DNA of 64,000 nucleotides from Bradyrhizobium lablabi. GTDB lineage: Bacteria; Pseudomonadota; Alphaproteobacteria; Rhizobiales; Xanthobacteraceae. A program made the translations under genes and the position numbers. Where the stretch lies: NCBI RefSeq assembly GCF_018129385.1, contig NZ_JAFCLN010000024.1, positions 38,329 through 102,328 of the forward strand, in the 5' to 3' direction. Positions within the stretch are counted from its first letter, which is position 1, and each line of letters opens with the position of its first letter. Under the pieces are notes generated by a model that worked only from the letters and a program-made list of their open reading frames with translations, was not told the origin of the DNA and made no database searches. Below are positions 1-6,074 of this stretch, piece by piece.

Positions 1-902
1 GCCGGGACCGCCGGGGCGGTTGAAGGATTTGCCGAAGCTTCCGTCGTTCCGGCTGCCTCCTGTTCGCCGGTCCTTGCCGAGACGTCGGTGGCGGTGGATG
101 AAGTCTTCGGCGTCGTGGCAGCCTTGGCCACGACGGGAGCGGCAACCGACGCGGACAGTGCGGGATCCGCAGCCACGGCTACGTCGGCCGCCACGGCCGG
201 TTGAGCCGCAGCCGGAGTTTTCTCGCCGGCTTCGGTGCCCGTGCTGCCGGGAGCGGTGGCGCCAGTTGCATTGTCTTTCGTTGCAGACGACGCCGTCGCA
301 CCGGTCAGCGAAGCCGTCGCGGCAATGGCGGCAGCGGCGATCGCAAGCGGAGCCGTGCCGTTGGCAACGCCGGGCGTTGGTGCAGCCGCCGGCGCCTCGG
401 CCGGCGCAACGGGGATCGCGATCGCAGCCGCGAGCGCGTCCACTTTGGTTTCGGTCGCTGCGCCCGGTTCGCCCTCGTCGGCATCGGCCGCAGGCGCCTG
501 GTCTGCATCAGGCTTCGATGCGGACTTCGTTTCCTCCGCTTTCGCATCCCTGTTTTTGGATTTGCCGGGCTTCGTCTGCTCGGGCTTGGCATCCGTGCCG
601 GCATTCGCCTGTTCGGCAGGCGCGGTGTCGCGGTCGGCGGCGTCGCTTTTGACGGGCTTGTCGACAGCCGGGTTCTCGCGCGCTCGAGCATTCGCAGGCG
701 CAGAATCGTCCTGCCGGCGCGGGGCGGGTGCCTCGTTGGCGCGCGGGGCGGAGATGTCGCCCGCGCGGCTGTTGTCGGCCGCCGCGGTATTGCTGTCGAC
801 CAGCGAGGCAAAGCCGTCATTGCCCGGCGCATCGGACTTTTGCGCGCGCTGGGTGTTCTGGAACGACAGGGACGATGCAATTTCGGAAGTGACGCTAACC
901 AC
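1..902 (-). CDS. fliK: Probable flagellar hook-length control protein FliK, N-terminal part (runs off window)
   Basis: Reading the minus strand from a GTG at 902 gives an open frame of 300 codons to the window edge without a stop. It begins MVSVTSEIASSLSFQNTQRA and soon has a GFASLVDSN segment, which I recognise as the start of Bradyrhizobium-type FliK proteins. The rest is Ala/Pro/Lys/Asp-rich low-complexity sequence, as expected for the FliK N-terminal ruler region; the conserved C-terminal domain lies outside the window. A GAGG sits 6 bases before the GTG and no in-frame ATG lies upstream. FliK controls hook length and export-specificity switching. The plus-strand frames here are Ala/Arg-rich mirror images of this gene. 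The family call rests on N-terminal resemblance and composition only. Confidence 0.55.
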   Translation of the reverse strand, partial: MVSVTSEIASSLSFQNTQRAQKSDAPGNDGFASLVDSNTAAADNSRAGDISAPRANEAPAPRRQDDSAPANARARENPAVDKPVKSDAADRDTAPAEQANAGTDAKPEQTKPGKSKNRDAKAEETKSASKPDADQAPAADADEGEPGAATETKVDALAAAIAIPVAPAEAPAAAPTPGVANGTAPLAIAAAAIAATASLTGATASSATKDNATGATAPGSTGTEAGEKTPAAAQPAVAADVAVAADPALSASVAAPVVAKAATTPKTSSTATDVSARTGEQEAAGTTEASANPSTAPAVP

Positions 903-1209
903 GGGCAGCCTCGCGCGATGAACTGCCCTTTCATCAGCAAGGACCGGGCCACCCCGTCCTGAAAATAAATACAAGCGATATCAAATGCTTGCGGGATGGG
1001 GCGAGCATCGGGAACCCACCCTGCACGGTCGCCTTTTCTGCCCGGCGGCAAGAATTGCCGTCCTGCCAGTGCCTTAAATCCACCCCCGGCTGATTGCTTC
1101 ACATCAATGCGGCCTATATTAAAGCGTGCTCCTTTGGCTCGCCGGGAGCACTTCCGACTTCGCTGAATCCTTGCTAAGGCCTTATGGCCTAACGCTTTTT
1201 ACTTGCACC
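903..1209. other. Divergent intergenic region between fliK and mnmA
   Basis: This 307-base gap must hold the promoters of the leftward fliK and rightward mnmA. I see only weak structure: AGGCC-TTAT-GGCCT near 1180-1195 and a GCTCC/GGAGC pair around 1130-1150. No T-tract and no RNA gene was recognised. A GTG at 1126 is in frame with mnmA but would add 28 residues absent from the family. Confidence 0.5.
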
Positions 1210-2394
1210 ATGCGCAACTCTCTCGATCTCGAAGGCCGCCCTGAAGACACCCGTATCGTGGTCGCCATGTCCGGCGGCGTCGATTCGTCGGTGACGGCTG
1301 CGCTGCTCAAGGCCGAGGGCTATGACGTGGTCGGCATCACGTTACAGCTCTACGACCATGGCGCGGCGACCCATCGCAAGGGCGCCTGCTGCGCCGGCCG
1401 CGACATTCACGACGCCCGCAACGTCGCGAGCAGACTCGGCATTCCGCATTACGTGCTGGATTATGAAAGCCGCTTCCGCGAATCCGTGATCGACAATTTC
1501 GCCGAGAGCTACGCGCTCGGTGAGACGCCGGTGCCCTGCATCGAGTGCAACCGCTCGATCAAGTTCCGCGACCTGCTCGAGACCGCGCGCGAGCTTGGCG
1601 GCGCGGCGCTCGCGACCGGACATTATGTCGCCTCGCGCCGGCAGGCTGATGGATCGCGCGCGCTTACTTCCGCAGCCGATGCCGACCGCGACCAGAGCTA
1701 TTTCCTGTTCGCGACCACGCGCGAGCAGCTCGACTTCCTGCGCTTTCCGCTCGGCGACATGAGCAAGCCGCAGGTGCGCGAATGGGCGCGGCGCTTCGAT
1801 CTCGAAGTCGCCGACAAGCAGGACAGCCAGGACATCTGCTTCGTGCCGACCGGCCGCTACACCGACATCATCGGCCGCCTGCGGCCCGATGCGATGGAGC
1901 CCGGCGAGATCGTCGACCTCGACGGCCGCGCGCTCGGTAAGCACCAGGGCGTGGCCAACTTCACCGTCGGCCAGCGCAAGGGTCTCGGCATTGCCGCCGG
2001 CTCACCGCTTTATGTGGTCAAGCTCGATGCCGCGACGCGCCGTGTCGTGGTCGGCCCGCGCGAGGCGCTGCTGCGCGACCGTATCGTGCTGCGCGACGTC
2101 AACTGGATCGGCGACGGCGCGCTGGATCGCGTGATCGGCGACGGCATCGAGATGTTCGTGCGTGTGCGCTCGACTCGCGCGCCGCAGCCGGCATTTTTGC
2201 GCGCGGTCGATGGCGGCTATGAAGTCGAATTGGTCGCAGGCGAGGAGGGTGTCTCGCCCGGCCAGGCCTGCGTATTCTATGATGCGCCCTCCGGACAGGC
2301 GCGCGTGCTCGGCGGCGGCTTCATCAAGAGCGCGGCCACGGGGAATACAAAGCCGCGGGAAACAGCGGCGGCTCTAGAGGCTGTGCGAGGATAA
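1210..2394 (+). CDS. mnmA: tRNA-specific 2-thiouridylase MnmA
   Basis: Cytoplasmic ATP-dependent sulfurtransferase that makes the 2-thio group of U34 in tRNA-Lys, -Glu and -Gln. The PP-loop motif SGGVDSS lies at residues 21-27. The two catalytic cysteines are C113 in ECNRSIKF and C210 in SQDICF. The FTVGQRKGLGI and VSPGQACVFYD segments of the central and C-terminal domains follow. The 394-residue protein matches the family if the ATG at 1210 is used; the longer frame from GTG 1126 adds an unconserved leader. A methyltransferase gene follows 15 bases downstream and is probably co-transcribed. Confidence 0.96.
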   Translation: MRNSLDLEGRPEDTRIVVAMSGGVDSSVTAALLKAEGYDVVGITLQLYDHGAATHRKGACCAGRDIHDARNVASRLGIPHYVLDYESRFRESVIDNFAESYALGETPVPCIECNRSIKFRDLLETARELGGAALATGHYVASRRQADGSRALTSAADADRDQSYFLFATTREQLDFLRFPLGDMSKPQVREWARRFDLEVADKQDSQDICFVPTGRYTDIIGRLRPDAMEPGEIVDLDGRALGKHQGVANFTVGQRKGLGIAAGSPLYVVKLDAATRRVVVGPREALLRDRIVLRDVNWIGDGALDRVIGDGIEMFVRVRSTRAPQPAFLRAVDGGYEVELVAGEEGVSPGQACVFYDAPSGQARVLGGGFIKSAATGNTKPRETAAALEAVRG

Positions 2395-2409
2395 CAATCA
2401 GGGCAGGGG

Positions 2410-3045
2410 ATGGGGGACATCAACCTCGAAGGCGTCACCAAGACGTATGACCGCTGGGCGCCGATCTACGATTTCGTTTTCGGAAAAGTGTTCGACGAGG
2501 GCCGCCGCTCGACCATTGCGGAGGCCGATCGCATCGGCGGCCGCGTGCTCGACGTCGGCGTCGGCACCGGGCTTTCGCTCTCGGATTATTCGCGCACCAC
2601 AAAACTTTGCGGCGTCGATATCTCCGAAGGCATGTTGCGCAAGGCGCAGCAGCGCGTGCGCGAATTCGGCCTGACCAATGTCGAGACGCTGGCGGTGATG
2701 GACGCAAAACAGCTCGCCTTCAAGGACGCCTCGTTCGACGCGGTGGTGGCGCAATACGTCATCACGGCGGTGCCGGATCCCGAAGCGACGCTGACCGATT
2801 TCGTCCGCGTGCTGAAACCCGGCGGCGAGTTGATCCTCGTCAATCACATCGGCGCCGAAAACGGCCCGCGCCGCGCCTTCGAGCTTGCGTTTGCGCCGCT
2901 GGCGCGCCGGCTCGGCTGGCGTCCGGAATTCCCGTGGGACCGGCTGGTGAACTGGGCCGCAAAACATGGTGGCGTCACGCTCGCGGAACGCCGCCCGATG
3001 CCGCCGATGGGGCACTTTTCGCTCATTCGTTACCGCAAGTCCTGA
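2410..3045 (+). CDS. Class I SAM-dependent methyltransferase, PmtA (phosphatidylethanolamine N-methyltransferase) type
   Basis: A 211-residue protein with a Rossmann methyltransferase fold. SAM motif I VLDVGVGTG is at residues 46-54, the ribose-binding acidic turn GVDIS near 68-72, and the post-core RVLKPGGELILVNH near 133-146. The YDRWAPIYDFVFG N-terminus is characteristic of the Rhodobacter-type PmtA group, which methylates phosphatidylethanolamine towards phosphatidylcholine. Ubiquinone-type methyltransferases share the core motifs, so the lipid substrate is inferred. It starts 15 bases after mnmA, preceded by a purine-rich CAGGGG tract. Confidence 0.75.
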   Translation: MGDINLEGVTKTYDRWAPIYDFVFGKVFDEGRRSTIAEADRIGGRVLDVGVGTGLSLSDYSRTTKLCGVDISEGMLRKAQQRVREFGLTNVETLAVMDAKQLAFKDASFDAVVAQYVITAVPDPEATLTDFVRVLKPGGELILVNHIGAENGPRRAFELAFAPLARRLGWRPEFPWDRLVNWAAKHGGVTLAERRPMPPMGHFSLIRYRKS

Positions 3046-3097
3046 ACCTGCGACGATTTTTGCGGGAACCGGTGCGCGCGAGCGTCGTTTTCTCCTC

Positions 3098-3460
3098 ATG
3101 CGAATGAACCAGACATTGCTTCTGTCCTGCGCGCTGATCGCAGCGCCTGCCGCGGCGTTCGCGCAGGCGCCCCCGTCACCGGCCACGCCTCCGGCGCAAA
3201 CCGCCCCGCCGGTGCCGTCGAAGCAGGCCAATTGTGCGCCGATGCAGCAGCCGCATTCCGGAACCGCCGTTCCCGAAGGCCAGACCACCGGACAGAGCCG
3301 CGAGCCACTCGGCGACAAGCTCGCCAAATCCGAGGGCGTGCTGTGTCCGCCCGCCGGCGTCGATCCCGAAATGCACGCGCCGGCGCCCGATGCCGGCAAC
3401 ACCCCTGTGATCCCGCCGCCCGGCAGCCCCGGCGGCGACCCGTCGGTGCGGCCGAAATAG
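3098..3460 (+). CDS. Small secreted proline-rich protein of unknown function
   Basis: A 120-residue product beginning MRMNQTLLLSCALIAAPAAA, a clear Sec signal peptide with likely cleavage after AFA near residue 22. The mature part is about 98 residues, rich in Pro, Ala and Gly. It contains three cysteines or fewer and no recognisable catalytic motif. It starts 52 bases after the methyltransferase and may be the last gene of that unit. The frame extends upstream to 2966, but the signal peptide fixes the start at 3098. Periplasmic or exported location is predicted; function is not recognised. Confidence 0.6.
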   Translation: MRMNQTLLLSCALIAAPAAAFAQAPPSPATPPAQTAPPVPSKQANCAPMQQPHSGTAVPEGQTTGQSREPLGDKLAKSEGVLCPPAGVDPEMHAPAPDAGNTPVIPPPGSPGGDPSVRPK

Positions 3461-3587
3461 GCTTGGTGCGGCCAGTCTTGGTAGCGTTGTCCGAAGAGCG
3501 ACCTGCCGCGCCGTAGCTCGCAGAGCGAAGGCGGGAGGCGGAAATCTCGTGCTTCCATCAATAACTTGCAGCGAGGAGCGGCTTTGC

Positions 3588-3617
3588 TTGACAGGCCAGC
3601 AAGCCACTCCTTATATG
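3588..3617 (+). promoter_or_regulatory. Sigma-70-type promoter of the tRNA-Met gene
   Basis: A TTGACA hexamer at 3588-3593 is followed after 17-18 bases by TTATAT/TATATG at 3611-3617, about 50 bases upstream of the mature tRNA. This is a near-consensus housekeeping promoter in the expected position. Confidence 0.7.
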
Positions 3618-3667
3618 CCGCGCGTTCGCGAGAAACGGCCCCATTTCGGCCGCCGCTGAACGCTCGT

Positions 3668-3744
3668 GGCGGGGTAGCTCAGCTGGTTAGAGCACGGGAA
3701 TCATAATCCTGGGGTCGGGGGTTCGAGTCCCTCCCCCGCTACCA
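3668..3744 (+). tRNA. tRNA-Met (CAT), elongator type
   Basis: The 77-base cloverleaf is complete. The acceptor stem GGCGGGG pairs with CCCCGCT (first pair G-U). The D stem is GCTC/GAGC, the anticodon loop ATCATAA carries anticodon CAT, and the T arm GGGGG-TTCGAGT-CCCTC is followed by A and an encoded CCA. The unpaired-type initiator acceptor end is absent, so elongator Met is favoured. A tRNA-Ile(CAT) read through lysidine cannot be wholly excluded from sequence alone. Confidence 0.93.
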
Positions 3745-4058
3745 ATCGTACGATTTTGCCCGCCAAACTACGATTTTCTGCGATCCCGTTCGCTTGACGG
3801 TAACGCATCGCGACCGATTGCCCCAGAGCGAGACTTAAGCCAGCTGCAAGGTGCGAGTGGGGCGGCTGTGACCTACGATCTCGATCGGGCGGTTCAAACA
3901 CGCCGGCCGTCAATTAGGTCTGCGCCGCTTCGGTATGAGCGCGCACAGTGAGGCGCTCAGCAGGCTCCAGGTTGGAGCCCAGGAGCGCCTGCCGTAGCAA
4001 TCAGTGACCTGGACGAGTGAACGCCCCAGCCGAGATGGTGCCGAAAGCGGAATTCGGT
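3745..4058. other. Gene-free junction between tRNA-Met and the catabolic region
   Basis: No frame here looks like a protein. A nine-base direct repeat TACGATTTT occurs at 3749-3757 and 3769-3777, immediately after the tRNA. An apparent minus-strand frame of 70 codons is an antisense reading of the tRNA. The segment separates core genes on the left from accessory catabolic genes on the right, but no integrase fragment was recognised. Confidence 0.5.
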
Positions 4059-5495
4059 CTAACTCGGACACATGGGTGGCAGCCTATGAGCCCATGGACG
4101 TGCGCGTTCGAGCGCGACCGCGGCGCGGAGCACCGCTGCATCGTGGTACCAGGGGCCGACGATCTGCAGGCCGATCGGGAGGCCCGCATTCGTCCAGCCG
4201 CACGGTACGCTGATAGCGGGATGTCCTGTCAGGTCGAACAGATTGAGATACGGCACCCAGCTTTGGCGCATGTCGCCGGCGTCCTTGCCGCCGATGGTGA
4301 TCGCTTCGAGGGCGGCGTGATCAGCCGCAAGCGGCGGCCGGCTCATCGTGGGGGTTAATACGAGATCATAGGTGCTGAACCAGCCCTGCACGGCGCGAAA
4401 ATGTTCCGTGCGCTTATAGGTCGCGCGCGTGATCTGCTGGCCGCTATACGCGCCACCTGCGCGAATTCCCTCGACAAAACTCGGATCAAGCAGTGGTGCC
4501 AGTTCGTCAATTCGATCGAAGAACCGCGCCGCCCAGTTTGACTGCTGAAGCACGCGCCACGCTGGTTCGGCGTTCTCGATCGGCACATCGAGCACATCGA
4601 CCTGGCATCCGAACGCGCGAAAGGCATCGAGGGCTTCCTCGCAGGCGTGACGAACCTCGTCGTCCAGCATCGCATTCCCCACGAGGGGACGCCACCCCAC
4701 GCGCAAGCCTCTCAGCGACTCGGAGTTCATATCCGCGATCGCGGCGAGCGCTTGCGTGCGGGCGACGCCGAGAGAGTGCGGGTCGCCAGGGTCGGAGCCG
4801 GAAAGGGCGTCCAGCATCAGCGCCGTGTCGGCGACGGTGCGAGCCATCAACCCGAGGTGAATGAAGTTGTTGAAACCATCGGGCACCTGGCCATGCGGAA
4901 TCAGGCCAAGCGTCGGCTTCAGACCGACGATGCCGGTGCAGGCAGCGGGCAGGCGCGTGCTGGCCCCGGCATCGGTTGCCAGCGAAAGCGGGCCGAGCCC
5001 GGCGGCCACCGCTACCGCTGAGCCGCCACTCGATCCGCCAGGCGTGTATCGCAGGTCCCACGGGTTGCGTGTGGTTCCGAATAGCGGCGCATCCGTCATC
5101 AGCTTGTGCGCAAATTCGGATGTCGTCGTCTTGCCGATGATGATGGCGCCGGCCTGCTTGAGACGCCGCACCGCGACGGCATCGGTATCAGGCACATTGT
5201 CCGCCATGGTACGGGAGCCCCAGGTCGTGCGGATTCCGGCCGTGTTGATGATGTCCTTGACCGAAACCGGCACGCCGTGCAGCGGCCCCAGATCCTTGCC
5301 TTGTGCGAGCGCCGCGTCGGCATCGCGGGCGACAGCCATTGCTTCCTCGCGGCAGACCGTGATGAACGCGTTGAGCGACGGCTGGCTGGCTTCGATCCTT
5401 GCGAGAATAGTCTCAGTCAGCTCGACCGCGGAAAGCCGGCGCGAACGTATCAGTTTCGCCAGCTCAACGGCCGGAAGAAAAGCGAGCTTGTCCAA
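4059..5495 (-). CDS. Amidase-signature family amidohydrolase
   Basis: A 478-residue amidase-signature enzyme that hydrolyses a C-N amide bond. The Ser-cisSer-Lys triad is visible: K80 in VSVKDIINTAG, cis-Ser S155 in TPGGSSGGSA and nucleophile S179 in TDAGASTRLPA, with the expected 24-residue spacing between the serines. In the nucleophile motif the usual GGS is GAS. No signal peptide is present, so it is probably cytosolic. It is the last gene of the minus-strand set after the Rieske oxygenase genes, suggesting release of an aromatic acid from an amide, or turnover of an amide intermediate. The substrate is unknown; GatA is unlikely because gatC/gatB are absent. Confidence 0.85.
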   Translation of the reverse strand: MDKLAFLPAVELAKLIRSRRLSAVELTETILARIEASQPSLNAFITVCREEAMAVARDADAALAQGKDLGPLHGVPVSVKDIINTAGIRTTWGSRTMADNVPDTDAVAVRRLKQAGAIIIGKTTTSEFAHKLMTDAPLFGTTRNPWDLRYTPGGSSGGSAVAVAAGLGPLSLATDAGASTRLPAACTGIVGLKPTLGLIPHGQVPDGFNNFIHLGLMARTVADTALMLDALSGSDPGDPHSLGVARTQALAAIADMNSESLRGLRVGWRPLVGNAMLDDEVRHACEEALDAFRAFGCQVDVLDVPIENAEPAWRVLQQSNWAARFFDRIDELAPLLDPSFVEGIRAGGAYSGQQITRATYKRTEHFRAVQGWFSTYDLVLTPTMSRPPLAADHAALEAITIGGKDAGDMRQSWVPYLNLFDLTGHPAISVPCGWTNAGLPIGLQIVGPWYHDAAVLRAAVALERARPWAHRLPPMCPS

Positions 5496-5535
5496 GCCGG
5501 ACGCTCCTGGAGTTTAGAGATGACGGAGCGGCGGG

Positions 5536-6072
5536 TCAGATCGGCAGGCAAAGCGCGTTGTCGACCAGCAGATTGTCGTAGACGCAGCGGCGTTCGGCGA
5601 GCTTTAGTTCGCCGTCGATCCTGCGGAACTTGTCGTAGTAGACGCCGACCTGATGCAGCGTCGCGTCGGGTCGATCGTACAAGACCTGGAGCACGACATA
5701 ATTTGCGCGCGCGACGATGGTGCCGTCAGGTGTCTCAGACAAAACGGCCTGATTGGCGATGAGATGGCGAAGATAGCGCGGCGCAAACATCGCCGTCTCC
5801 TTCAGCGCAAAGGCACGGTCGCGGATCATGCCCTTGTTCTCGCAGTAGATCAGGCCGACCGGCAGATTCCGGTCAAAATTCTCCCGCGACAGGATCACGT
5901 ACAGCGCGTCGTCGGTGAACATCTCCGTCCAGTCGGTCAACCGCAGTTCGTCGAGCGCCGCCGCATACCGGTTGTTGAAGGTTGCGATCTCATGGTGCAG
6001 CAGCAGGTCCGCCAGACGGGCGTCGTTATTCGACATCGCAAGCGAGGGTTTTGTCATTGCACTCGTCTGCAT
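5536..6072 (-). CDS. Aromatic-ring-hydroxylating dioxygenase beta subunit
   Basis: A 178-residue small subunit of a Rieske non-heme iron oxygenase, with an NTF2-like/SnoaL-type fold inferred from family. Recognisable features are the N-terminal helix with NRYAAALDELRLTDW, the TDDALYVI strand, RDRAFALKETAMFAPRYLRH and the C-terminal FRRIDGELKLAERRCVYDN. I place the start at ATG 6072, two bases after the stop of the upstream fusion gene; an alternative start at 6099 would overlap that gene. It should pair with the alpha domain encoded immediately upstream as an (alpha-beta)3 oxygenase of the anthranilate/salicylate-hydroxylase type. The substrate is inferred only. Confidence 0.87.
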   Translation of the reverse strand: MQTSAMTKPSLAMSNNDARLADLLLHHEIATFNNRYAAALDELRLTDWTEMFTDDALYVILSRENFDRNLPVGLIYCENKGMIRDRAFALKETAMFAPRYLRHLIANQAVLSETPDGTIVARANYVVLQVLYDRPDATLHQVGVYYDKFRRIDGELKLAERRCVYDNLLVDNALCLPI

Positions 6073-6074
6073 GT

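Noticed and set aside
20..962. Long plus-strand Ala/Arg-rich open frames at the left edge
   Set aside because: They are complements of the minus-strand fliK-like frame, whose N-terminus is recognisable and has a ribosome site.
3701..3913. Minus-strand 70-codon frame ending in GEGLEPPTPG
   Set aside because: That ending is the well-known false protein produced by reading a tRNA gene antisense; it overlaps tRNA-Met.
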